Positions 24,091-34,210 of a stretch of 64,000 bases of DNA are shown piece by piece. Where the stretch lies: NCBI GenBank assembly GCA_039519185.1, contig CM076846.1, positions 71,410,666 through 71,474,665 of the forward strand, read 5' to 3'. The position numbers and the translations under genes were made by a program. The notes below the pieces were generated by a model. The model had not been told where the DNA came from. It did no database searches and saw only the letters and a list, made by a program, of their open reading frames with translations. Position 1 is the stretch's first letter. Each line of letters opens with the position of its first letter. This DNA is from Astragalus membranaceus (lineage: Eukaryota > Streptophyta > Magnoliopsida > Fabales > Fabaceae).

Positions 24091-24892
24091 ATCATCAACT
24101 TAAAATGATAAGCAAACATATAAAAACCCTATTTATTCACAATATGCGACCCAAATACATAACCAAGAACCCATTTATTTTTGAAAGCAAGTGAGATAAT
24201 ATGAGAAAACGAACTAGATTACAATTTTTGGTAAAGGTTCATGTGATTAGGCAAAGAAATGCACAAAACTAACATAAACCCTATTTTTCTACAAGTATGC
24301 GAAACATAATATGCCATAAAACAACATTTTATTTCATGAAATGCAAGGGTCAAGATCCAAATCAACACAAATCATCAATCATTCAAGGGTGAGAAGCACC
24401 ATAAACACCCAAGCCTCCCTAAGTGCTTGTCAAAGTGCTTATGACACTTCTCACCAACAACAATCAACAATATGAGGATATGAAGATGATAGGATGAATG
24501 ATTTTACATTTTTGAGGCAAGAACTCAAATATGATGCAAGGTTTTAAGGATTTTACCTTAACTCCAAGTTAGAAAGTGAGATGAGAAGATGAAACTAGAC
24601 ACAAATCAACAAAACTCCAAGGTCCTTCAAAGAAACACCCACGCAAATATGATGATCAAACCCACTTGGTGATGATGCTTGAACTTTGAATGATAAATGG
24701 AGGGAGTATGTGAAAGAGGGATGCAAATGAGGTGGGGTGGTGGTGTTTGGGTGGAAGGAAATGAAAAAGATGGATGGAGGAGAGGGAGAGGAGGCTACGG
24801 CCTTGAGAGGAGAGAGGGAGAGATTTTTGTGTGCTAGGGTTTTAGTGTAGGAAAAATGAGAAGCCAAAGATGCTCATGTGTGGAAATGAGAG

Positions 24893-24903
24893 GGTATTTA
24901 TAG
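24893..24903 (-). promoter_or_regulatory. TATA box of element A LTR promoter
   Basis: CTATAAATACC on the - strand, followed downstream by a pyrimidine-rich leader and AAAACCCTAGC (telo-box-like). This arrangement is typical of a plant RNA polymerase II promoter. Confidence 0.7.
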
Positions 24904-26137
24904 AGTTGTTTTAGGTCTAGGGGTAATTAGGTCATTGTTCTTTACTAGGTGCTCTAGGATTGGGTTTTAAATTTGAATGAAGGGCTAGGATTAGAGATCA
25001 CTTGGATTGTGGGTAGTGAGAAAACACAAAAATGAGAGTGAGGGAGTAATGGGGTATGCGACACCAAGGAGAGAGGGAGGGAGAGCTTGTGTGAAAAAAA
25101 CTTGTCCTATTTTGGGAATGGAGGCTCATATGTGATGTGAGGTAAAAATAGGGTTAAGGGTATAATTGAGATGGAATGTTACCAAAGAAGTAATTTTGTA
25201 TTTTCTTGTGAAGAGGTGAGTATAAATGGGTGGGGTAATTTACAAAAGAGGGCATAAATCTATGTGGGAGTGAGTGATGGTCACCAAAAGGGAAAAGTTA
25301 AGGATAGTACAAAGCATATTCTTAAGGAATAAGGAATAGAAGAGTGTGAAGAAATTTTGGAGAGAGAGAGAGAGGGAATTCGAAATTGTGGAGGGAGAGA
25401 GAGAGAGAGGAAATTCGGCCAAGGCAACAAAAATGGGGAGGAAAAATTGTTTCTCCTTTTTGGTCTTTTGTCTTATTGAGGACACTTCCTTCTTTTTGAG
25501 TTTTGAATTTTGGGCATGGAAGTGAAGGTGCACCTATTAAAAAGTGTCATATATATTTGAGCACCATAAAATATTCCCTCTAATTATTCTAGGCAATAAA
25601 AATTGTCATTTAGTAATTGGGGAATATTTAATGGTCTTTTTTGGGTTTTTTATGCACTAAAAATGGGGAAAATGCATTTTTAATTATTTTGGACTAGGAC
25701 TTTCTTTCCAAAAATTATACAAAAATTACCCTTGGTAGAGTAACATGTATGCCACGTCCTTGACTTGGTCTTGGTCCAAAAATAATTAATTCGCTTTTAT
25801 TTAAATGCCCAAAAATGCAAAAATATGCCCTATTTTATTTCCTAAAATTCCTAAATATTATGAAAAATGTTTTTGGGTGCCAAAAATTAATAATGATCAA
25901 TAAATGGCCTTTTTTTTGATGAAAATACAGACACGTGCCAAATGACGGGGGCACAGGGCCGCTCACGCAGTTACTACTGGCGCGCGCGCGTAATTCAAAT
26001 AAAAATGCGAAATAGGGGATGAACACACATAAATGCACCAATCCACTGTTTTCCACACATTATGAATTACCTTATTGCTTCCACTTTTTTTGAAAAATGT
26101 TCTTTTTGACTTGGGCGGACAAAATTGGGGTATTACA

Positions 26138-27090
26138 GGGTCCATTTTCCCCATAAATCTTTTTGGATAGGTAAAATTTTCTTGAGCACGAGGTCTCCTT
26201 CTTGAAACTGTCGAGGGCGAACCTTCTTATCATAAGCCTTCTTCATTCTTTGTTGGTACAGCTGCCCGTGACACAACGCAACCACCCTTTTTTCCTCTAT
26301 GAGGTTCAACTGATCAAGACGAGTTCGAACCCATTCTGCCTCGTCTAATTTCGTCTCCATTAGCACCCGTAGAGAGGGTATTTCAACTTCGATGGGAAAA
26401 ACTGCTTCCATCCCATATACTAGTGAGAACGGAGTTGCCCCTGTTGACGTGCGAACCGAGGTCCGATACCCATGCAAGGCAAAAGGGAGCATTTCATGCC
26501 AGTCTTTGAAGGTCACCACCATCTTTTGCACAATCTTCTTTATATTCTTGTTTGCTGCTTCAACTGCCCCATTCATTTTTGGACGATATGGGGAAGAGTT
26601 ATGGTGCTGAATTTTGAAGTCTTCACACAACTCTTTCATCATTTTGTTATTCAAGTTACTCCCATTATCAGTGATGAACTTATTTGGAAGGCCGTAACGG
26701 CGGACCAAATCTCTTTTTATGAACTTGACAACCATGGATCTTGTCACACTGGGATTGGAAGCAGCTTCAACCCATTTGGTGAAATAATCAATAGCAACCA
26801 AAATGAAGCGATGCCCATTTGACGCCTTAGGTTCGATGGGACCAATGACATCCATTCCCCACATTGAGAACGGCCACGGTGCTATTAGGACATTCAAGGA
26901 GGCTGGTGGCACATGAATGTTGTCAGCATAAACTTGACATTTGTGACACTTCCTCACATAGTTAAAGCAATCAGCCTCCATTGTCAACCAGTAGTAGCCA
27001 TCCCTTAGGATTTTTCTTGCCATGGTATGCCCATTGGAATGAGTTCCGAACGAGCCTTCATGGATATCTTTCATAATTTTTTCTGCTTCC
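26138..27090 (-). pseudogene. Element B integrase core (fragment)
   Basis: Starts within the HHCC zinc-binding region (HSNGHTMARKI, CHKCQVY) and contains the catalytic triad: Asp in MDVIGP, Asp in TDNGS, Glu in AVEAANK. It runs to WGKWT, where element A inserted. No stop lies in this piece. The upstream part resumes at 30263 across solo LTR E, with CTTCC duplicated. Confidence 0.9.
27086..27090. repeat. Target-site duplication of solo LTR E (left)
   Basis: CTTCC, identical to 30263-30267. Confidence 0.95.
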
Positions 27091-27469
27091 TGTAACGCCC
27101 CAAAATTTAATTAATTATTTAACTAATTGTTTAGGAATTATTTAGTAGAAAATAATGGAATAACTATATGTTAGTGTATGTGGACCTATTATTAGTGTTG
27201 GGATTAGTAAAGGAGAGGTGTTAGGGATAAAGCCCATGATTAAGTCGCATAAGCTAAGGGAAAGCCCATGAAGTTAAATGAGTTGATAAATACTAGGAAA
27301 CTAGGTTAGGGTTTCATTATTAGAAAAACAAAAGTTTGAGAGTGGGAGAGAAGAGGGGGAGAGCGACGGCCAAGAGGAGAGAAGAGGGAGAGAACGACGC
27401 CAAGAGGAGAGAGGAGGCTAGGGTTTCGTGATCTTCTAAGGCTAGGGTTCGTGATCTTCTAAGGCTAAG

Positions 27470-28131
27470 GTAAGGGTGGGATTCAAGCCTTATAATGGGA
27501 TATATGAATTACTTTATGTGGGGGTTAGGGTTGGATGATTGTCATATGTTTGATCATATATGTATTGAATGCCTTGTTGAATAATTATGTATGTGTGATT
27601 GATATTCCTATGCCCTAGAATTGTTATTGTATTTTGCCATGATCATGAGAAATTGAATTGGGTGCTGGAAGTGGCGCCCTGTCACTAGGCGCCCTATCAC
27701 TGTGTTCTGTTTTGTTGTTGCTGAAATTGGCACCCTAGGCGCCCAGTCCCTGTGTTGCTTGCTGAAACTGGCGCCCTAGGCGCCCTATCCCTAGGCTAAG
27801 GTAAGGGTGGGATTCAAGCCTTATAATGGGATATATGAATTACTTTATGTGGGGGTTAGGGTTGGATGATTGTCATATGTTTGATCATATATGTATTGAG
27901 TGCCTTGTTGAATAATTATGTATGTGTGATTGATATTCCTATGCCCTAGAATTGTTATTGTATTTTGCCATGATCATGAGAAATTGAATTGGGTGCTGGA
28001 AGTGGCGCCCTGTCACTAGGCGCCCTGTCACTGTGTTCTGTTTTGTTGTTGCTGAAATTGGCACCCTAGGCGCCCAGTCCTTTTGTTGCTTGCTGATGAT
28101 GGCGCCCCATCTCTAGGCGCCATGCTCTATT
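27470..28131. repeat. 331-bp tandem duplication in solo LTR E
   Basis: The segment starting near GTAAGGGTGGGATTCAAGCC recurs 331 bp later (27481 versus 27812) with few differences, including the donor-like AAGGTAAGGG and the GGCGCC motifs. Confidence 0.9.
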
Positions 28132-28605
28132 TCTGTGTTGCTGGTGTTGGCGCCCTGTCCCCAGGCGCCACACCCTATTTCTGTGTTGTTGTTGTTGGCG
28201 CCCTGCCCCTAGGCGCCTATTCCTGTTTTGCTGTTGTTGTTGTTGGCGCCCTGTCCCTAGGCGCCTATTCCTATTTTGCTGTTGTTGTTGTTGGCGCCCT
28301 GCCCCTAGGCGCCTGTTCCTGTTTTGCTGTTGTTGTTGTTGGCGCCCTGTCCCTAGGCGCCTGTTCCTGTTTGTTGTTGTTGCATGTTGGCGCCCTGTTG
28401 CTAGGCGCCTGTTCCTGTTTGTTGTTGTTGCATGTTGGCGCCCTGTCCCTAGGCGCCTGTTCCTGTTTGTTGTCGCTGATGATGGCGCCCTATCCCTAGG
28501 CGCCATGCTCTATTTTATTCTTGCTGGTGTTGGCGCCCTGTCCCTAGGCGCCACACCCTATTTCTGTGTTCCTGGTGTTGGCGCCCTGTCCCTAGGCGCC
28601 ACACC
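28095..28605. repeat. GGCGCC minisatellite in solo LTR E
   Basis: About ten copies of a 45-60-bp unit built on GGCGCCCTGTCCCTAGGCGC followed by a GTTGTT-rich spacer. One more copy lies near 29229-29250. Confidence 0.9.
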
Positions 28606-29228
28606 CTAGTTCTGTGCTACTGTTGCTGCTGTGTTGCTGTTGCGGTTGCTGTGCTGCTGATGCTGTGTTGCTGTTGCGGTTGCTGTGCTGCTGATGCTGT
28701 GTTGCTGTTGCTCTATTGCTGTTGCTATGCTGCTCTTGCTGTGTTGCTGCTATTGCTGTGGTGTTGCGGTTGCTGTGCTGCTGATGCTATGTTGCTGTTG
28801 CTGTGCTGCTGTTGCTGTTTTTGTTGTTGTGTTGCTGTTGCTGATGCTGTGTTGCTGTTGCTGTGTTGGTGTTGCTGCGTTGCTGTTGCTGTGCTGCTGT
28901 TGCTGCCGTGTTGCTGTGTTGTTGTTGCTGTGCTGCTGTTGCTGTGTTGCTGTTGTTGTTGTGCTGCTGTTGCTGTGTTGCTGGGTTGCTGTTGCTGTGC
29001 TGCTGTTGCTGTGATGCTGTTTCTGTGTTGCTGTGCTGCTGTTGCTGTGTTGCTGTTGTTGTGTTGCTGTTGCTGTGCTGCCGTTGTTGTGTTGCTGTTG
29101 CTGTGCTACTGTTGTCGTGTTGCTATTGCTGTTGCCGGTGTTGCTGGTGTTGCTGTTGGTGTTGTTGCTGCTGTTGTTGCAGTGTTGCTGCTACTGTTGC
29201 CGTTGTTGCTATTGTTGCTGTTGTTGTT
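28605..29228. repeat. CTG/TTG-type trinucleotide-rich tract, about 620 bp
   Basis: Almost only GCTGTT, GCTGCT and TTGTTG words. Because few stop codons can arise, long Leu/Cys/Val ORFs appear in several frames; they are not genes. Confidence 0.93.
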
Positions 29229-30262
29229 GGCGCCCTGTCCCTAGGCGCCTGTTCCTGTTTGTTGTTGTTGCATGTTGGCGCCTTAGCGCCTATGGTTGTT
29301 GCTGTTACTTGTTGGCGCCTTAGCGCCCATTGTTGTGGCTGAATTGTTGGTTCAGATGTTGTTAGTTGATGATGTTACACGTTGGATTGCCTCTATTTAT
29401 TGGCATGGATTCTACGTTGCAGGCCTATGGCCAATGTTGGGATTTATGATGTTGTTGTGCTAATATATAGCTATTGATTGTCTGTGCATTCACCGTTGCG
29501 TCGCATGCACAACATTTGCATATGGGGCGGTGGCCCCGGAGCTAGTCTCCACACGTTGGATTGCCTCTATTTATTGGCATGGACTTTAGTTGGAAGCCTC
29601 TATTTATTGGCTGGATTATGGTACCACATGCATTATAGGGCGGTGGCCCCGGGTCGAGTCACATTCTGCATTCATGTTGTATATTTATGCGATTGAAATG
29701 ATTTTGACTGTTGTGGCGTAATGACTTGACCGTTGTGATATGATGATATTGACTGCTGTGAAATGATGGTTTGATGTCCTGACCTGATATATATTGTCTT
29801 TCTTATGATTCATTATATAGTTCGATATCTCACCCCTTCTGTTTGAATATTACCCCTATGTTGGTAACGTGCAGGTAACCTCGAATGAATGCCGTTGTAC
29901 CTTCATTAGTTCGGGTCGGTGTCGTCGCTCTGATACGTAGCACTCGGGGGGATGAACGTTTATTTATGTTATTTAAGTTGTTTACTGTTGGATTTGGAGT
30001 TATGAATCTTGCATAGTTGCCACGATTGTTTAGTTGAACCATTTGAATTTCCGCTGCGTAGTTAAAAGAAGTGTGACTTGTTTTGAAATGTTGTTTTGTC
30101 GGTTCATCCGAGTTAGGGTGTTATGTATCCGATTTTCAGAAAAGACTTATTTATGTCTGTTTATGGTTTTTAAGTTGATAAATGTAGCATCCGTTTATTT
30201 GTCGAAATTTTTGAAAACTCTGATTTTAACTAATATTTTACCGAGTAGAAATGGGTGTTACA

Positions 30263-30267
30263 CTTCC
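30263..30267. repeat. Target-site duplication of solo LTR E (right)
   Basis: CTTCC, identical to 27086-27090. Confidence 0.95.
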
Positions 30268-31176
30268 TCTCTTGCTACACATCTGAGGAGGACCATATCA
30301 TGATTTCTTTTGTAAAGCACTTCCCCATTTAGGAAGAAACCCATCGATAACCTTCTAAGTGTTCTCTTGTCGTTCTCTGAAGCACCAGGAGGGTGTTCTC
30401 TGCTTGTGATATAATGCCTGATATCATAATACCAAGGCTTACTGTCAGGCTCTTCTTCAATTGCCATACAAAGGTGCGCTGGTAATTCTCGGTGTTGGAT
30501 CCTGATGAATGTCAGATTCTTGTCGCAATTGACATTGAACATTGAGGACAGAGTTGCTAAGGCATCGGCCGACTGGTTTTCTTCACGCGAGAGATGATGG
30601 AAAGTGATCTCGTCGAATGGCTTGATCATCTTTTGGATGTGATCGCGATAAGGGATCAATTTGGAGTCTCTAGCTTCCCAGTCACCCTTAACTTGGTGGA
30701 TGACTAAGGCTGAGTCTCCATATACATTGAGTCTTTTAACTTTCCATTCAAGGGCCGCTTTGATGCCTAGAATGCACGCTTCATATTCTGCAATGTTGTT
30801 GGTGCAATAGAAGCTCAATCTAGCGGTAAACGGTATGAAGCGGTTATCCGAGGAGATTAATATAGCTCCGACCCCATGCCCCCACACATTGGAAGCGCCA
30901 TCAAATAACATCCTCCATCTTTCATCATCTTGAGACTTTCCTTCTTCGAATAGAGCCACTATATCTTCGTCTGGGAAGTCGTATTGCATTGATTGGTAAT
31001 CCTCGACTGGTTGGTGTGCTAAGTATTCAGCCAATGCACTACCCTTGATTGCTTTCTGTGTAACATATAAGAGATCGTACTCGGATAGTAGCATCTGCCA
31101 TCGAGCAATTCTTCCTGTGAGTGCGGGTTTTTCAAAGATATACTTGATCGGATCCATCTTAGTTACCAACCAAGTC

Positions 31177-31181
31177 GTGTG
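31177..31181. repeat. Target-site duplication of solo LTR F (left)
   Basis: GTGTG, identical to 36308-36312. Confidence 0.92.
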
Positions 31182-31382
31182 TGTAACGCCCCAAAATAAT
31201 TGATTAATTATTTAATTAATTAATTAGGATTTATGTGGTAGAAAAATAATAAAATAAATATATATTATTATGTGTGTTATTTTGTGTGGGGGTTGGTATT
31301 GGTAAGGAGTGAGATGTTAAAAGGAAAAGGGCTTGGGTTAAGTCGCATAAGCTAAGTAGAAAAACCCATAAGACTAACTAAG

Positions 31383-31407
31383 TATAAATAGGTAATTTTT
31401 AGGGTTT
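31383..31407 (+). promoter_or_regulatory. TATA box and telo-box of LTR F
   Basis: TATAAATA at 31383-31390 followed by AGGGTTT at 31401-31407, with AGGGCTT about 55 bp upstream. Confidence 0.65.
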
Positions 31408-31487
31408 TACTCACATAATTAGAAAAACAAAGTGAGAGAGTGAGAATAGAGAGAAGAGGACGACGCTAGAGAGGAGAAGAGAAGAGG

Positions 31488-31492
31488 GAAGT
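31488..31492. repeat. Target-site duplication of solo LTR G (left)
   Basis: GAAGT, identical to 34206-34210. Confidence 0.94.
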
Positions 31493-32094
31493 TGTAACAC
31501 CCCCTTTCTAAAAACCTTACTATTTAATAAAATCAGAATTTCTTTTTTTTTTTTTTGAAAACAATATAAGAGAGTGCTACACTTACTCCATTAAATCAAC
31601 AACTTCAAACTGCATGGTTCGGCTAAAAGCCACAAGATACATAGCACCATAAAATACCGGTTCAGTGCGCATCAACTAAATACATTCACTACCACAGCGG
31701 AAAATATTAAGTTCGAAAACAAATCCAATACATCACCAAGAACAGTCTAACAGTATAATTAAAATAACACATAAACATAAGACGCCCCCCCCCCCCCCGG
31801 TGCTACGTATCAGAGCATGACACTCCCTACCAGACGAAGGCATAGGAGTAACCTTCACTCGCTAATACCTGCACGTTGCCGACATAAGAAGCAACATAAA
31901 AGCAGTAGGGTGAGTCTCTTTTCATAATTAATAACATATGGAATAAACACTGCATAGGACAAGTAACTAGGCACACCGATTCACAACAATGGCAGCAACC
32001 ACATCAAAATTTCAATAATCCAGACAACATCACAAAATGTATGGTTATGCATGAAATGCAACCCAAACGCCACGGGCACATGCATGTCGGATCC

Positions 32095-32232
32095 GTCACC
32101 AAATACAATTAGGCCGAAGCCTCTGCTCACCAATTAAAATTAGGCCGAAGCCTCTGCTCACCAATTAAAATTAGGCCGAAGCCTCTGCTCACCGATTAAA
32201 ATTAGGCTGAAGCCTCTGCTCACCGATAATGC
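32095..32232. repeat. Tandem repeat, four copies of about 33 bp
   Basis: Unit AATTAGGCCGAAGCCTCTGC followed by TCACCAATTAA. Confidence 0.92.
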
Positions 32233-32279
32233 ACATGGTTCATGAGACGCCATGACAATACACCACAACACACCACAAA

Positions 32280-32500
32280 ATTCACCAATAAACTCACCAA
32301 TAAACTCACCAGATAACTCACCAAATAGACTCACCAATAAAACTCACCAAATAAACTCACCAATAATACTCACCAAATAAAATCACCAATAAAACTCACC
32401 AATTAAACTCACCAATAATACTCACCAAATGAAATCACCAATAAAACTCACCAAATGAAATCGCCAATAAAACTCACCAATAAATTCCCCAAATAAATCA
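32280..32500. repeat. CTCACCAATAAA-type minisatellite
   Basis: About 16 degenerate copies of a 12-14-bp unit (ACTCACCAATAAA, sometimes AATCACCAATAAA). Confidence 0.9.
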
Positions 32501-33957
32501 GTACCATTTTAGTTAAACCGTTTTAGGACATCGACACGGAATAGGAGAAAATGAATAAAATTTGCAATTAGACACCTTGAACAACTTCTGTCCAGAACCA
32601 CCAGTAAAATAATCCATTTTTGCATAAAACCAGAACATTTGGATAGACACCGAAATTAGCTTCGAAACGCATTTTGAACCGTCAAATTTGGATAACCGAG
32701 TCAAAAGTTATGATTGAAACAAAATTGGAAAAACACTTAGACATTCTGAAACTGGCGCCCAGGCGCTGGGCGCCCAGGAGCAACACAGGACTGGCGCATA
32801 GGCGCTGGGCGCCCAGGAACAGCAACACTGGCCTGGCGCAACTGGCGCAGGGGGAACACGGCGCCCAGGCACTAGGCGCCTAAGGCCAACACGCAGGAAA
32901 ACTCATTTGACTTCGAAATTAATTTTGCACGAGCCAGATACTCAGTATGGGAACCCAGCAAAAATTTTGGCAAAATGTGACACGCATCATTGGCGCCCAT
33001 GTACTAGGCGCCTAAGGCCAGGACAGGGAACAACTCCTTTGACTCCAAAAATTATTTTACACGAGCCATTTATTCCGTGTTTGAGAACCCACAAAGAATT
33101 TTGAGAAAATACGCAACACAACAGTGGCGCCCTTGGCGCCCATGGTCAAGGCGCCTAGCGCCAAAACTGGAACACATGAGACAGGCGCAGGAAAAACTGG
33201 CGCAGAGCACGCGGCGCCCATGCACTAGGCACCTAAGGAAAACACAGGCTACAACTCTTTTGATGGCCAAAATCATTTTACACGAGCCATTTAACTTGAA
33301 CATGAAAACCAAAAGCCAAAATTGGCAAAACAATCACCAGAAAGTTGGGGCCCTTGGCGCCCATGGCACAAGGCGCCTAGGAGCAGGATTTTCCAGCAAC
33401 ACACAGCAACATTCTAGGGCGCCTAAGGTACCAACACTTTTTGAGTTCCTCTCAACAAAAAATCACCAAATTAACTCACCAACACCCATTACTTATATGA
33501 ACAGTAGCCATCACATTTTTCACCAAAAATCATTCAGTCACAACCACAAACACCTAGCATGCATCATTCATATTGTACTCCACTCAACACCAAATCAAAC
33601 ATGTCTTTGCACAACGAATTTCAGCATAGTAACAACATTAAAACACACAATTTATTCATGGAAATCACCCTAGAACCTAACCCTAGACAATACTCATCAC
33701 ATACACTATTAAAGATGAAAAGAGGACCCCCTAACCTTTAGGAATTCGAAATGCAAGGCACCCCTCCAAGAAATCACCAACAATTCTCCCTCTTGCTTGA
33801 GTGCTCACGTTTTCCTCCTCCTCTCCTTGCTGTTTGCGACCTCTTCTTCTCACTCTCTCCTTTTTCCTTTCTTTCCCTACGGCCCTCTCTCTCTTTTCTC
33901 TCGTTTTCTTTTCTTTTTGTTTTGGGTGGAAAATGAGCACTTACCCAAATTTTAGCC

Positions 33958-33964
33958 TTTTATA
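33958..33964 (-). promoter_or_regulatory. TATA box of LTR G
   Basis: TATAAAA on the - strand, with TGGGCY-type motifs close upstream (near 33980 and 34087). Confidence 0.55.
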
Positions 33965-34205
33965 TTCTCACTTAAGTTATGGGCTCTTGAATCACGGGCC
34001 TCCTTCCACTACCCAATTTAATTACTAAACACCATATTATTACTTATACCGCTCACATCCTATTTAATTAATCCTAAACCCAATAAGGCCCACATATATC
34101 ATCCTCTTCCTCTATCACCTAAAACCCCCAATTAATTAACAATTAAATAAGTACTCAAACAAATAAACGCATAAATAACTAAATAAATATTTTTGGGGTG
34201 TTACA

Positions 34206-34210
34206 GAAGT
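34206..34210. repeat. Target-site duplication of solo LTR G (right)
   Basis: GAAGT, identical to 31488-31492. Confidence 0.94.

Larger units (their letters stand above)
1..26137 (-). mobile_element. Element A: Tat/Ogre-like Ty3-gypsy retrotransposon, left end beyond window
   Basis: Large LTR retrotransposon read on the - strand in the order 5' LTR (22283-26137), PBS, ORF1, gag-pro, intron, RT-RNase H-second RNase H-integrase, PPT, 3' LTR (1-618 visible). The visible 3' LTR matches 25520-26137, which fixes the right boundary. The extra coiled-coil ORF before gag, the second RNase H domain before integrase, the long LTR (3855 bp) and an in-phase intron between protease and RT are features reported for Ogre/Tat lineages. 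It is inserted in the integrase C-terminal region of element B (junction at 26138) and is itself interrupted by element C. Reading frames carry stops and frameshifts, so this copy cannot make full proteins. The target-site duplication cannot be checked because the left end is outside the window. Confidence 0.9.
22283..26137 (-). repeat. 5' LTR of element A
   Basis: 3855 bp; on the - strand it starts TGTAATACCCC at 26137 and ends GGGTGCAACA at 22283. The promoter TATA box is near 24893-24903, giving a U3 of about 1.25 kb and a long R-U5. It contains three tandem families (near 22740-23140, 23490-23640 and 23785-24090) and AG-rich tracts near 24700-24830 and 25355-25420. Confidence 0.9.
27091..30262 (+). 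mobile_element. Solo LTR E of a Ty3-gypsy element
   Basis: Starts TGTAACGCCCC, ends GGGTGTTACA and is flanked by CTTCC on both sides, with no internal region. It is therefore a 3172-bp solo LTR left by LTR-LTR recombination. Its ends and several internal blocks match LTRs D, F, G and H. TATA-like GATAAATAC near 27285, AGCCCA motifs at 27231 and 27263, AGGGTTT at 27308, and the GCTCTGATAC block at 29937 set its + orientation. Confidence 0.95.
30263..31181 (-). pseudogene. Element B RNase H domains and integrase start (fragment)
   Basis: One open frame covers the end of the first RNase H (KPALTGRIARWQML), the second RNase H (LFDGASNVWGHGVGA, NIAEYEACILG, VYGDSALVIHQ) and the first part of integrase (VLYKRNHDMVLLRC). 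It has Trp where element A has a stop. It is bounded by solo LTR F on one side and solo LTR E on the other. Confidence 0.9.
31493..34205 (-). mobile_element. Solo LTR G of a Ty3-gypsy element
   Basis: 2713 bp, TGTAACACCCC to GGGTGTTACA, flanked by GAAGT. The - orientation is shown by TATAAAA at 33964-33958 and by the conserved block GCTCTGATAC at 31816-31807 on the - strand. It holds a C15 run (31784-31798, + strand), two tandem arrays and several GGCGCC motifs. The roughly 200-codon ORF on the + strand near 33077-33673 is antisense to the LTR and not convincing. Confidence 0.94.

Noticed and set aside
28651..29342. Long Leu/Cys-rich ORFs up to 197 codons
   Set aside because: They lie in a CTG/TTG triplet-like tract that rarely makes stops; several overlapping frames are open at once.
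31784..31798. C15 run as a possible assembly artefact or special signal
   Set aside because: D, E, F and H all have a G-rich run after the PBS-complementary block on the element strand; G only has a longer one. Length could still be a sequencing error.
32095..32232. Regular 33-bp direct repeats resembling a CRISPR array
   Set aside because: No distinct spacers; a simple tandem repeat in a plant LTR.
33077..33673. 198-codon + ORF
   Set aside because: Antisense within solo LTR G, His/Thr/Asn-rich, runs through GGCGCC repeats.
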